Position numbers and translations under genes: made by a program
NCBI RefSeq assembly: GCF_000172155.1
Contig: NZ_ABIZ01000001.1
Location: forward strand, 5,117,105-5,181,104
Source of the DNA: Verrucomicrobium spinosum DSM 4136 = JCM 18804
GTDB taxonomy: Bacteria > Verrucomicrobiota > Verrucomicrobiia > Verrucomicrobiales > Verrucomicrobiaceae
DNA: 64,000 nt
Direction: 5' to 3'
In this document: piece by piece, positions 7,258 through 16,946 of the stretch
Numbering within the stretch: the first letter of the stretch is position 1
Layout: each line of letters starts with the position of its first letter
The notes under the pieces: generated by a model
The model's database searches: none
The model's input: only the letters and a program-made list of their open reading frames with translations
What the model was told of the DNA's origin: nothing

Positions 7258-10200
7258 ATGAAAACCCGAGCATTCTTTGCTGCGCTCTGCGCGCTTTTTG
7301 CAGGCCTCTCACCTGTTCCCGCTTCCGCCGTGGAACTTGTCATTGAGCCTGACACCCTCTCCCCGTCCTCCACCGTCGAGCTGCGATTCGACACGCCCAT
7401 GGTGGGCAAGGATCGCGTCGGCTCCGTGGAGCAGGCGTCTCCCCTGGTGGCCGCCCCGGCGGTGAAGGGCGAGTTCCGCTGGACCAGCTCTCGCAGCGGG
7501 CAGTTCCGCTTTACCCAGCCGCCCTCGTTTGCCACGAGCTACAAGTTTGCCTTGCGGCCGGGAATGAAAGATGTCGAGGGGACCGCGGTGGAGGCGACGG
7601 ACTTGGGCGAGTTCGCCACGGAGGGGCTGAAGGTGGCCGATGAATGGCGGGCCTACCCCTACTACTCCGGCGATTCCGCCCAGCGCACCCCGTTTTACAT
7701 TCTGCAGTTCAACGACCGGGTGAATCCGGCGGAGATCGCCAGGCAAGCCTACTTTGTGAGCAAGTCCAGCCCCGCACGGGTGCCCGCCACCGCCCGCCTG
7801 GCCACGGGGAAGGACTTCAAAAAGCAGTACCATGCTGAGCTGGTGCAGACCTGGGAGGAGCAGATCGCAGGCACGAAGCCCACGATCGGGCTGACCGACA
7901 CCCGGCCCAACGCGATCGTTCTGGAAACAGCGTCTCCCCTGCCCATCGGTCAGGATTGGACGCTCGTGCTGCCGGCGACAATCGCCAATGCGAGCGGCAA
8001 CGCCACCCTGGAAGGCGATGACACACGGGCGTGGGGAAGCATTCTCCCGCTGGGCATCAAGCGCCTCGTGGCCGAGCCTCACCTTGACCGGCCGCACTCG
8101 ATCGACATCCTCTTTAACAAGGCAATCAGCAGCAATGATATCCCGCCTGCCCAGGCCGCCCAGCGCATCGCCCCCTTCATCCATGTGGAGCCGCCCGTGC
8201 CGGGCCTGAAGGTGGAGGCCAGCTACCAGTCTGTCTCCATCACCGGAGAGTTCACCCTGCACCAGCCCTACACCGTGACGCTGGCCGCCGGATTCCAGGG
8301 TGCCGATGGCCTGGCTCTCGCGACGCGCTCCAGGGACACCGTGACCTTCCGGCCGAGCCCGGTCTATGTCTCCACCACCGCCACCACGAACACCCAGCTC
8401 GCCTCCGGGAAGGGCATCTTCGATGTCTATGCCGCGAACTACAAGGACCTGCGCCTGCGCGTGAAGCAGCTCTCCGACGGTGAACTGCTGAAGGCCCGGG
8501 CCCTGTACGACGAGAGCTACGATCCACACGCGACGGACACAAACAAGTCCGCCCAAAAGGTGAAGGACACCCCGTTTGAAGCCTTCCCCGGCACGGTCAT
8601 CTACGACCAGACCTATGCGAATGACAAGCCCCTCCAGCAGGCCACGTACATGGAGCTGAAGTGGAGAGACATCCTGGGCCAGCGCCCCGCCGCACCGGTT
8701 TTCATTGAGCTGCTGGCGACCGCCCAGGATCAGGCTCCGGGAGGTGCCGTGGTGAACCGGGCGATTGTGGAGTTCACCGACATTGGCCTGCTGGTGAAGG
8801 GCACGGACCAGGAGGCTCTGATTTACGCCTTCTCACTGAAGACCGGCCAACCGCTCACGGGTGTGCAACTCACGCTGGCCGATGAGCAGCGCGGATTTCT
8901 GAAAGTGGCGCAAACGGACGCGCAGGGCTTCGCCACAGTGCCCTCCAAAGGGGCGGAATGGGTGCTGGCCACCAAGGACCAGGACTGCACCTCCATGAAC
9001 ATCGGCAGCCGTGGCGACCGAATCGGCATGTGGGGCCACGGCATCAACATTGCGTGGGAATCCCCTTTCCGCGACCGGTTCGAGACCTTCATCTTCTCCG
9101 ACCGCCCGGTGTACAAGCCCGGTGACACGGCCCATGTGAAGGCCATCACCCGGCATCGCAACGGCGATTCCCTCACGCTGGGAGGCAAGCCCGCCACCGC
9201 CACCATGGTGCTGACGGACGAGCGCAACCGCACGGTCCTGACGAAGCCGGTCACCTTCACCGCCAACGGCACTTGGGCAGATGACATCACCTTCCCGGAC
9301 ACCACCACCGGCTGGTACAGCCTGCGACTGGAGTACCCGAAGATGGACGCCACGGGCAATCCGCTGCCAGCCTCGGCCAACGGGGATGACGAAGACCTGC
9401 AGATCGCCAATCTGGAACTGCGTGTGGATGACTACAAACCCAACACGTTCGAGGTAAAACTGGAGGGCACCCGCAACCGGGTCCTGGGCGACCGGGTGAA
9501 AGTGCCGCTCACGGCCAGGTACTACATGGGCAAGGCCCTCTCCTCCGCCAAGGTGAGCTGGAGCGCCGGTCTCGCGGAAGACTACGTGCCCCCTGCGGAA
9601 TGGGCGGACTATCACTTCGGCGATGCACCCGATTTCTGGCACTACGGTCAGAAAGATCGTGATGATGAGACCGCCGACAGCGACGAGGAAGAGTCCCAGC
9701 TCAGCTGGGGCGCGCACGGCGAGTTGACGCTCAATGACGACGGCACGGTGGACATCGAGATGCCCGCCCCTCCGCTGCACAAGGCCTCCCTGCCGCAAAC
9801 GGTGAGCCTCTATGCGGATGTGACCGACGTAAACCAGCAGACCATCTCCAGCACGACCGAGTTCAAGCTCCCCGGGGCCGACTTCATCGTGGGGGCCAAA
9901 AAGCATAGCTGGTACGCCACCGCAGGCAAGCCGTTCGCCTTTGAGCTGGCCGCCCTCACCCCCCAGGGCCAGAGCTTCACCGCGCCAGTGGGCCTGGATG
10001 TGAAGGTGGAACGCATGGAGTGGAACACGGTGCGTGTGGAAGGTGCAGGTGGGGCCATCACCACCAAGAACCAGTCCCGGATCATTGAGGAGCTCAAGAC
10101 CTCCGTGCAGCTCAGCAGCAGCAATGGCCGGGCCAGTGCAGGCACCCTGAGCTTCACCCCCAAGCAGGGCGGCACTTATTTCCTCACGGCCACCGCCGCG

Positions 10201-13077
10201 GATGCCCAGGGGCGCACCGTGCTCACCCGGGTGCCTTTCTACGCGGTGGGAGGCAAAGGGTTCCCCTGGTCCCTGGAAGATGGCAGCCGCATCACCCTGC
10301 AGCCGGACAAGACGACCGTGAAGCCGGGCGAAGAAGTCAGCATCGTGGTGAAGACACCCTTCGCCGGCCAGGCCTTGGTGACGGTGGAACGCAACAGCGT
10401 GCTGCGCCATCTGGTGGCCCCCGTTTCGCCCGAGAATCCGGTGGTAAAACTGAAAATGACAGAGGAAGACGGCCCGAATGTCTTCGTCTCCGTGATCGTG
10501 ATTCGCGGTGCAGCCGACAGCCCCCAGCCGGACCCCATGCCAGAGTACAAGGTGGGCTATTGCGAGCTTACCGTGCCCTCCGACAGGAAGCGCCTCTTTG
10601 TGGAGGCCAAGCCCTCCAGCGACACGGTACGCCCGGGTGAAGAGCTCAGTGTGACCGCCACCGTGACGGATGCAGGGAAACAACCTGTGGCCGGTGCCGA
10701 TGTCACTCTCTATGCAGTGGACGAGGGCGTGCTGAGCCTGATGAACTACCTCACGCCACAGCCGTTCGAGTTCTTCCACATGCCCATGGCCCTGGCCGTG
10801 AACAGCTACAGCACCCTGGACTCCCTGCTGGAAGAGGCCCTGGATGACCGCTATCGCGGGAACAAGGGCATTGTCATCGGTGGGGGGGGCGACGACGCCG
10901 ACCCCAGTGCCGCCCTGCGCAAGAATTTCGTGGCCACCGCCCTGTGGAGCGCCACGCTGACCACCGACGCCCAAGGCAAGGTGAACGCCACCTTCAAGGC
11001 CCCTGACAGCCTCACCCGCTATCGCGTCATGGCAGTCGCCGCCAAGGACGCAGATCGCTTTGGCAGTGGCGAGTCCAAGTTCGTGGTGAACAAGCCGCTC
11101 ATGGTGGACCCGGTGGTACCGCGCTTTGCCCATCTGGGCGATGAAATCCTCATCAAGGGGATCGTCCATAACACGACGCCACACGATGGCAATGTAGAGC
11201 TCGAACTGACTCTGGATGACAATGCCATCCTCATCACCGAGCAGCGTCCGTTTGCCCTCGTGGGCGTGCGGAACCGCATCACCATGAATGCCAGCCGCAG
11301 CGAGCGCCGCCCCATCACTCTGAAGGCTGGCGAAACGGTCGCTGTGGCCTTCCCGGTGCGCTTTGTGAAGACCGGCACCACCACGTGGAAGTGGCAGGTG
11401 CGGACCACCACCTGGGCCCCCGGGGCTCCAGCCCTGAGCGATGCAGTGGAGAGCAAGTTCGAGGTAAATTCCCCAATCCCGGCGCTGCGTGAGGTGCAGT
11501 ACTTTGAGCTGACCTCCGCCTCCGGCAGCCAGAACCTGCTACAACGGATCAATCCCCAGCTGCTGGAGAGCGAAGGCGATCTGAACCTGAGCTTCAGCCA
11601 GAGCCGTCTCTATGAGGCGCGGGATGCGCTGGACCAGACGCTGCACTACCCCTATGGCTGTGTGGAGCAGACCAGCTCCGCCACCCTGCCCTGGCTGGCC
11701 CTGTCCCGCTATGAGGCGATGTTCCCGGATCTGCTGCAGAAGGCCAAGGCGAATGACGCCATCAGCAAAGGCGTGCGCCGCCTCCTGGCCATGCAGACCG
11801 ACTCCGGCGGCCTCTCCTACTGGCCCGGCGGTGATACCCCCGTGTACTGGGGCAGTGCCTATGGAGCCTTTGTCCTGATGAAGGCCAAGGAATGGGGTGT
11901 CCCAGTGCCTCAGGACTCCCTGGACAAGCTCACGGACTACCTCTCCAAGGGGCTTCGGGAGTTTGACCTCGCCGCCAGCACGGAGAACGAGAAGCTGACG
12001 GACGCCGCCATGGGCCTTTACGTCCTGGCCAAGGCAGGCAAGACAGAGCCCGCCTACGCTACACTGCTCTTCCAGCGTCGTGAGAAGCTGCCAGAGACGG
12101 CGCGTCTCTACCTGGCTCTCTCCATGTGCCTCAACAATGCCGCCCCCCGCCAGATCGCGGAGCTCGTGAAGGCACCTGCCAAGCGCACCCCACAGCATCG
12201 CTACTGGGCAGCGCCAGAGCTGGCCCATCCGCTGCGCCTCCTGGTGGCCACCCACCTGGGCATGAAGGCTGAGGCACAGGCCGCCGCCACGGAACTGCTG
12301 CGCACCCGCACGGGCCGCGGTGACTGGGGCACGACCTTTGGCAATGCCTGGAGCCTGCTTGCCCTGAGCGCCGCGGAACGCCCCACCAAGGACGCAGCTC
12401 CAAACCCGCTCACCCTGGTGGCCAACTGGCAGGGCACCCCCAACCAGGTGGTACTGGGAGACAACCTGGCCAGCCAGGCCATCCAGTTCCCGCTCAAGCG
12501 CAACGGTAGCCCAGCTCCCCTGAGCGTGGCTCTGCCTGACACACGCCCGGTGATGGGCCGCCTGGAAGTGAAGGCCTACCCAGACCTGAAGACCTTCCAG
12601 CCAGTGTCCAAGGGATTCACCATCCGCCGCAAGTACGAGCGACTCACGCCCATCGGCACGCGTGAGGCGGCCAAGAACCTCCGCGTGGGCGACCTCATCG
12701 TGGTGACTCTCGACATCACCGTGGACAAGCCCAACCGCTACATGGCCATCAACGATCCGCTGCCCAGCGTGTTCGAACCCGTCAATCCGGAGTTCGTCAC
12801 CCAGAACCAGCGCCAGAATGAAGAAGGCGAGGACAATGCCTGGTTCTGCGACCATCGCGAACTGCGCAGTGACCGCGCCCTCTTCTTCACCAACGACGCC
12901 ACAGATCAGGGCCAGTTTGAGCTGAAGTACCTGGCCCGTGTCATCGCTGAAGGGGATGTCATCGTGCCGCCCACCCGCATCGAGGCCATGTATGAGCCCA
13001 ATCACTACGGCCTCGGTGAGATCCAGCGCGTCATGACCCTGCCCATGGGTGATGGCAGCGACGTGGTGGCGCGGTAA
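7258..13077 (+). CDS. Bacterial alpha-2-macroglobulin with intact thioester motif
   Basis: This 1,939-residue exported protein has a signal peptide of about 24 residues ending ASA, with no lipobox cysteine, unlike Escherichia coli YfhM. The macroglobulin repeats include the typical YKPGDTAHVKAITRHRNG and YAVDEGVLSL segments. The thioester motif CVEQ starts at Cys1468 in YPYGCVEQTSS, followed by the alpha/alpha-barrel thioester domain. Such proteins trap proteases in the periplasm. The family is classically paired with PbpC, found here 1.4 kb downstream with a RAYT gene between. An in-frame upstream ATG at 7237 would extend the leader by seven residues. Confidence 0.95.
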   Translation: MKTRAFFAALCALFAGLSPVPASAVELVIEPDTLSPSSTVELRFDTPMVGKDRVGSVEQASPLVAAPAVKGEFRWTSSRSGQFRFTQPPSFATSYKFALRPGMKDVEGTAVEATDLGEFATEGLKVADEWRAYPYYSGDSAQRTPFYILQFNDRVNPAEIARQAYFVSKSSPARVPATARLATGKDFKKQYHAELVQTWEEQIAGTKPTIGLTDTRPNAIVLETASPLPIGQDWTLVLPATIANASGNATLEGDDTRAWGSILPLGIKRLVAEPHLDRPHSIDILFNKAISSNDIPPAQAAQRIAPFIHVEPPVPGLKVEASYQSVSITGEFTLHQPYTVTLAAGFQGADGLALATRSRDTVTFRPSPVYVSTTATTNTQLASGKGIFDVYAANYKDLRLRVKQLSDGELLKARALYDESYDPHATDTNKSAQKVKDTPFEAFPGTVIYDQTYANDKPLQQATYMELKWRDILGQRPAAPVFIELLATAQDQAPGGAVVNRAIVEFTDIGLLVKGTDQEALIYAFSLKTGQPLTGVQLTLADEQRGFLKVAQTDAQGFATVPSKGAEWVLATKDQDCTSMNIGSRGDRIGMWGHGINIAWESPFRDRFETFIFSDRPVYKPGDTAHVKAITRHRNGDSLTLGGKPATATMVLTDERNRTVLTKPVTFTANGTWADDITFPDTTTGWYSLRLEYPKMDATGNPLPASANGDDEDLQIANLELRVDDYKPNTFEVKLEGTRNRVLGDRVKVPLTARYYMGKALSSAKVSWSAGLAEDYVPPAEWADYHFGDAPDFWHYGQKDRDDETADSDEEESQLSWGAHGELTLNDDGTVDIEMPAPPLHKASLPQTVSLYADVTDVNQQTISSTTEFKLPGADFIVGAKKHSWYATAGKPFAFELAALTPQGQSFTAPVGLDVKVERMEWNTVRVEGAGGAITTKNQSRIIEELKTSVQLSSSNGRASAGTLSFTPKQGGTYFLTATAADAQGRTVLTRVPFYAVGGKGFPWSLEDGSRITLQPDKTTVKPGEEVSIVVKTPFAGQALVTVERNSVLRHLVAPVSPENPVVKLKMTEEDGPNVFVSVIVIRGAADSPQPDPMPEYKVGYCELTVPSDRKRLFVEAKPSSDTVRPGEELSVTATVTDAGKQPVAGADVTLYAVDEGVLSLMNYLTPQPFEFFHMPMALAVNSYSTLDSLLEEALDDRYRGNKGIVIGGGGDDADPSAALRKNFVATALWSATLTTDAQGKVNATFKAPDSLTRYRVMAVAAKDADRFGSGESKFVVNKPLMVDPVVPRFAHLGDEILIKGIVHNTTPHDGNVELELTLDDNAILITEQRPFALVGVRNRITMNASRSERRPITLKAGETVAVAFPVRFVKTGTTTWKWQVRTTTWAPGAPALSDAVESKFEVNSPIPALREVQYFELTSASGSQNLLQRINPQLLESEGDLNLSFSQSRLYEARDALDQTLHYPYGCVEQTSSATLPWLALSRYEAMFPDLLQKAKANDAISKGVRRLLAMQTDSGGLSYWPGGDTPVYWGSAYGAFVLMKAKEWGVPVPQDSLDKLTDYLSKGLREFDLAASTENEKLTDAAMGLYVLAKAGKTEPAYATLLFQRREKLPETARLYLALSMCLNNAAPRQIAELVKAPAKRTPQHRYWAAPELAHPLRLLVATHLGMKAEAQAAATELLRTRTGRGDWGTTFGNAWSLLALSAAERPTKDAAPNPLTLVANWQGTPNQVVLGDNLASQAIQFPLKRNGSPAPLSVALPDTRPVMGRLEVKAYPDLKTFQPVSKGFTIRRKYERLTPIGTREAAKNLRVGDLIVVTLDITVDKPNRYMAINDPLPSVFEPVNPEFVTQNQRQNEEGEDNAWFCDHRELRSDRALFFTNDATDQGQFELKYLARVIAEGDVIVPPTRIEAMYEPNHYGLGEIQRVMTLPMGDGSDVVAR

Positions 13078-13138
13078 GGCCCGCTGCGCGGGGGACACAA
13101 GACTTGAACTCACAGGTGTAAGCAGACGTTATCGGCCA

Positions 13139-13169
13139 CAGTGCCCGGGTGGGATTCGCCCGGGCACTG
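13139..13169. other. Perfect 11-bp hairpin before the RAYT gene
   Basis: CAGTGCCCGGG and CCCGGGCACTG are separated by nine bases. There is no T-tract, so an intrinsic terminator is less likely than a REP-like element or a rho-independent stem of another kind. It sits between the macroglobulin stop and the transposase start. Confidence 0.75.
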
Positions 13170-13208
13170 GGTGGTTCAGGACACAACCCAATCGAAGCGT
13201 ATCTCTCC

Positions 13209-13907
13209 ATGAAACTGGACTCTTTACCCGCTGAGGAGCCGTTGGCGTGCGTGGGTGAGGGGCTGATGTCGGAGGAGGAAGGCGATCGCTCGTTTTATCT
13301 GCCACGCTTGACTGAGGACGCCTATCAGGGGCTGGCCGTGGTGCACTGGACACTCACTCTGAAGCGGGGCGACGAGTTCCAACTGGATGAGTTGTTCCAT
13401 CTGCGGCTGCGCGAATGCATGATGCATACCTTCGCCAGAGAAGAAGGCGGAGGGGTAATCTGCCCCGTGTATTGCCTCATGCCGGATCACTTGCATCTGA
13501 TCTGGATGGGTACCGATGAACGAGGTGGGGGCGTGGGGGATCAACAGAAGCTGATGGCTTTTTTCCGTACGCACCTGAAGCGAGCCATCTCCCCTGCCCG
13601 GCTGCAGCATCAGGCGCACGACCATGTGTTGAGAGAGGATGAGCGGCGTCGGAAAATGTTTGCCACCGTGTGCAACTACATCTTGGGAAATCCTGTGGAG
13701 GCAGGTCTGGTTAAGACCGCGGAAGAGTGGCCTTATTCAGGCTGTGTGGTGCTCGGATATCCGGATTTACAGCCCCTACAGGAAAACTTCTGGGGCGTGT
13801 TCTGGAGGATCTATTGGAAAAAGCGCGGCGAAGAAAAGCGGGTCAGAGATATCGCCCGAAAGTTGAAGGACAAGGAAGACAGGGATTCCGGAAAGGAGGG
13901 GCATTGA
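13209..13907 (+). CDS. REP-associated tyrosine transposase (RAYT, Y1-Tnp family)
   Basis: This 232-residue protein has the HUH-type signature YCLMPDHLHLIWMG (His-Leu-His metal-binding pair) near residue 97. It also has a downstream helix with VCNYILGNPVEAGLV carrying the candidate catalytic Tyr. These define the Y1 transposase (IS200-like) fold of RAYTs, single-copy domesticated transposases thought to mobilise REP palindromes. Length fits the family. A hairpin precedes the gene and two 270-bp copies of a palindrome-containing repeat follow it, the usual RAYT setting. The ATG at 13209 gives the conserved N-terminus; open frame upstream is non-conserved. Confidence 0.9.
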   Translation: MKLDSLPAEEPLACVGEGLMSEEEGDRSFYLPRLTEDAYQGLAVVHWTLTLKRGDEFQLDELFHLRLRECMMHTFAREEGGGVICPVYCLMPDHLHLIWMGTDERGGGVGDQQKLMAFFRTHLKRAISPARLQHQAHDHVLREDERRRKMFATVCNYILGNPVEAGLVKTAEEWPYSGCVVLGYPDLQPLQENFWGVFWRIYWKKRGEEKRVRDIARKLKDKEDRDSGKEGH

Positions 13908-13932
13908 GATGCCAGCGAACGATCCATCTCCG

Positions 13933-14490
13933 ATGGGTGGACGCGAAGGCGCCAGCCACCAGCTTGCCTACGGCCGCGTTAGCCGAGAGACATCTCCCTC
14001 TGCCCAAGCCCAAACAACACCGTCCGTAGTTGTCGACGTGAGGAGGCACTTACTTCCCCATCTGCCACCCCTCTCCCGCTCAACCGCCCCGCCTGCCCAA
14101 CGCTCGCCCCTCCACCGCGAGGCCCGCGCCATAGACGCCTCAGCTAGTGCCTCCTCACGTCGTCAACTACATGGCCGCTGGGTGGTTGGTCATCAAACAC
14201 CAGTGGGCAAGCGCACAGGCGTCAGCCACCAGCTTGCCTACGACCGCGTTAGCCGAGAGACATCTCCCTCTGCCCAAGCACCACCAACACCGTCCGCAGT
14301 TGACGACGTGAGGAGGCACTTATTTCCCCATCTGCCACTTCTCTCCCACTCAACACCGCCATCTGCCCAACGCCCGCCCATCCTCCGCAAGGCCCGCACT
14401 GCACACGCTTCATCTAGTGCCTCCTCGCGTCGTCAACTACATGGCCGCTGGGTGGTTGGTCATCCATCACCAGTGGGCACACCCCATCCC
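13933..14490. repeat. Two direct 270-bp repeats, each enclosing a long inverted repeat
   Basis: The copies start near 13951 and 14221 and align end to end with scattered differences. Inside each, GTTGACGACGTGAGGAGGCA-type sequence is answered about 95 bases later by its complement (arms 14029-14052 with 14144-14167, and 14299-14320 with 14416-14437). Because 270 is a multiple of three, an open frame from 13909 to 14508 reads through both copies, but it looks like repeat-driven noise. The array ends just before the pbpC ribosome-binding site. Confidence 0.88.
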
Positions 14491-14493
14491 CAA

Positions 14494-14502
14494 GGAGGTG
14501 CG
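14494..14502 (+). promoter_or_regulatory. Strong ribosome-binding site of pbpC
   Basis: AAGGAGGTG lies just upstream of the ATG at 14505. Such a strong site is unusual among the genes of this window and fixes the start. Confidence 0.8.
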
Positions 14503-14504
14503 GC

Positions 14505-16946
14505 ATGAACCCCGATCCCACTTCCCCAGCCTCGCCACGTCCCCCCACCTTCAAACGCCGCGTCCTGCGCGCGGCCCTCTGCTGCGCCTGCCTCTTCGCC
14601 CTCGGCTGGTGGATCCTCCCCTGGGCCGTACCGCTCCCGGAAGGACTCCTGAAACCTCAAAACGTGTCCCCCACCTTCCTGGCAGCAGACGGCACACCTC
14701 TCCGCCAACTGCTCACCGAGGATGGCCAACGCGTCGGAGCACCCGTGCCTTTTGACCAAATCCCTCCGGCCCTGCTGCACGCCACGCTCGCCGCGGAGGA
14801 CAAACGTTTCTTCAGCCACAGCGGGGTGGATCTCCTCGCCATCAGCCGGTCGGCGCGGGATAACTTTCGCCATGGCCAAGTGGTGTCGGGGGCCTCTACC
14901 ATCACACAACAGCTCATCAAGATCTCCGCAGAGAAGCGCAAGCGCCGCAACCTGCTGACGAAGATCACCGAGGCCCTGCAGGCCCGACGCCTGGAGATGT
15001 CCTGGAGCAAGGAGCAAATCCTGCCGGAATACCTGCACCGGGTGAGCTATGGCAACCTGCTCACAGGCTGCGGCGGCGCGGCCCAAGGTTATTTCAACAA
15101 ACCCATGCGCGACCTCACCCCTGCGGAGTGCGCCTTCCTGGCCTCCCTGCCCCAGGCGCCATCGCGGCTCAACCCCTTCAAGAACCTGAAGGCGCTCCGC
15201 AAACGCCAGCAGCATGTCTTGAAGAAGATGCAGGAGGCGGGCTGGCTCACGAGCGAAGCCTATGAGCTGGCCATCGCTGAGCCGCTGAAGCTGCAACGCG
15301 GCACGGGAGGGTTCAGCGCTCCGCACGCCGTGGAGTTGCTGCTACAGCAATGCAGCGCGGACGTCCCGACCGAATCACCCCCCGGCACCTTCCGGACGAC
15401 GATCGCCCCGGACCTCCAGCGTCGGGTAGAAGCGATCCTGCAGCATCGCATGAGCCTGCTGGAAGGCAAACACGTCACCCAGGCAGCGGCCGTGGTGCTG
15501 GAGAATGCCACCGGCAGGGTGTTGGCGCTGGCGGGGTCGCGCGACTTTTTCGGCACCGACAGCGGCCAGATCAATGGGGCTTGGGCACCGCATTCACCGG
15601 GCTCCGCACTCAAGCCCTTCACCTATCTCCTTGCTCTGGAGCGCGGTTTCACCACGGCCAGCATCATCCCCGATCTGCCGGTGGAGTACACCACGCCCAC
15701 GGGCCTCTACCGACCGGAAAACTACGACCGTAAGCTCAACGGCCCCGTGACGCTGCGCACCGCCCTGGGCAGTTCCCTGAACATTCCGGCCGTGAAGGTG
15801 CTGCAACAACTGGGTGGGGAGACGTTGCTTCTCAAAACCCTGCAAAACGCCGGCATCACCACCCTGGACCAGGCGGCGGATCACTACGGGCTGGGCCTGA
15901 CGATCGGCAATGCCCCAGTCCGCCTGCTGGAGCTGGCCAATGCCTACGCCACCATCGCCCGCCTGGGAAAAAACCAGCCCTGGACACTGCTCCAGCCGGC
16001 CAGCACCGCCCCGCCGGCAGCAGAACCTGCCCCGCTGTTCCAGCCCACCTGTTGTTTCCTCATTGCGGACATCCTCTCCGACAACCAGGCACGGGTGCTG
16101 ACCTTCGGCCCCCACTCCGTCATCCGCATGCCCTTCCCCTGTGCGGTAAAGACGGGCACGAGCACCAACTACCGGGACAACTGGACGATGGGCTTCACCC
16201 CGGAGTTCACCGTGGGGGTGTGGGTGGGGAACTTCGACAACACCCCGATGAACCAGGTTTCAGGAGTCACGGGAGCGGGCCCGGTCTTCCGGGAGATCTT
16301 CAGCCACCTGCATGACACCCGGGGCACCTCCTGGTACGCGCCCCCCGCAGACCTCATCCGGGCCAGGGTGGACCCTCGCAACGGCCGCCGCATCACGGCG
16401 CAGTCCCCGCTGGTGGGGATGAGCCGGGAGGAGTACTTCCTGCCCGGCACCCTGCCACCACCGGCCCTTTCTGCAGACTACCAGACGGGTACGGGCCGGG
16501 CCTACCTGCCCATGGAGTACTCCGCCTGGCTGGCAGGCAGCGACCACTGGCTCACCGGCATGGTCGCCCTGCGCCCGCGGGATCCGCTCATGACGCCCCC
16601 CCGCATCACCACCCCGCTGGACGGCACCGTGTTTTACCTCGATCCCGACCTGCGCGACCAGGGCGGGCGGCTGATGCTGGAGGCCTCCCCCGAGGGCCTG
16701 CAGTGGACCTCTCCCACGCTGGAGATCGCCCTGGACGAGGACCAGCCCTATGCCCTGCTCACCGTGGGGCACCATGAACTGGTGGCCCGCCAGCCCGGCA
16801 GCGGCGATCTGGCCAGGGTCCGCATAGAGGTGCGCCCGCCGCCCTCAGCGGCCCTGCGCCGGCCCGGGCTTCTCAGCGTCCCGATTCCCGCCCAGCCAGG
16901 CGCGCCAGTGGGGCAGCAGCCACAGGGCGAAGACCAGCGTCCATAG
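14505..16946 (+). CDS. pbpC: Penicillin-binding protein 1C (bifunctional transglycosylase/transpeptidase)
   Basis: This 813-residue protein has an N-terminal membrane anchor at about residues 24-45. The GT51 glycosyltransferase domain has AAEDKRFFSHSGVD (catalytic Glu98) and GASTITQQLIK. The penicillin-binding transpeptidase domain has SALK (Ser367 to Lys370), an SSLN motif, and KTG (549-551) in VKTGTSTNYRDNW. The C-terminal 100 or so residues fit the BiPBP_C domain of PbpC. It polymerises and crosslinks peptidoglycan. Pairing with alpha-2-macroglobulin suggests repair of the wall when invading proteases breach the envelope. Its last 102 bases overlap the oppositely oriented exporter gene. 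Confidence 0.95.
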   Translation: MNPDPTSPASPRPPTFKRRVLRAALCCACLFALGWWILPWAVPLPEGLLKPQNVSPTFLAADGTPLRQLLTEDGQRVGAPVPFDQIPPALLHATLAAEDKRFFSHSGVDLLAISRSARDNFRHGQVVSGASTITQQLIKISAEKRKRRNLLTKITEALQARRLEMSWSKEQILPEYLHRVSYGNLLTGCGGAAQGYFNKPMRDLTPAECAFLASLPQAPSRLNPFKNLKALRKRQQHVLKKMQEAGWLTSEAYELAIAEPLKLQRGTGGFSAPHAVELLLQQCSADVPTESPPGTFRTTIAPDLQRRVEAILQHRMSLLEGKHVTQAAAVVLENATGRVLALAGSRDFFGTDSGQINGAWAPHSPGSALKPFTYLLALERGFTTASIIPDLPVEYTTPTGLYRPENYDRKLNGPVTLRTALGSSLNIPAVKVLQQLGGETLLLKTLQNAGITTLDQAADHYGLGLTIGNAPVRLLELANAYATIARLGKNQPWTLLQPASTAPPAAEPAPLFQPTCCFLIADILSDNQARVLTFGPHSVIRMPFPCAVKTGTSTNYRDNWTMGFTPEFTVGVWVGNFDNTPMNQVSGVTGAGPVFREIFSHLHDTRGTSWYAPPADLIRARVDPRNGRRITAQSPLVGMSREEYFLPGTLPPPALSADYQTGTGRAYLPMEYSAWLAGSDHWLTGMVALRPRDPLMTPPRITTPLDGTVFYLDPDLRDQGGRLMLEASPEGLQWTSPTLEIALDEDQPYALLTVGHHELVARQPGSGDLARVRIEVRPPPSAALRRPGLLSVPIPAQPGAPVGQQPQGEDQRP

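Noticed and set aside
13909-14508. A 199-codon open frame right after the RAYT stop
   Set aside because: It runs through the two 270-bp repeats, which keep frame only because 270 is divisible by three; composition is not protein-like and inverted repeats interrupt it.
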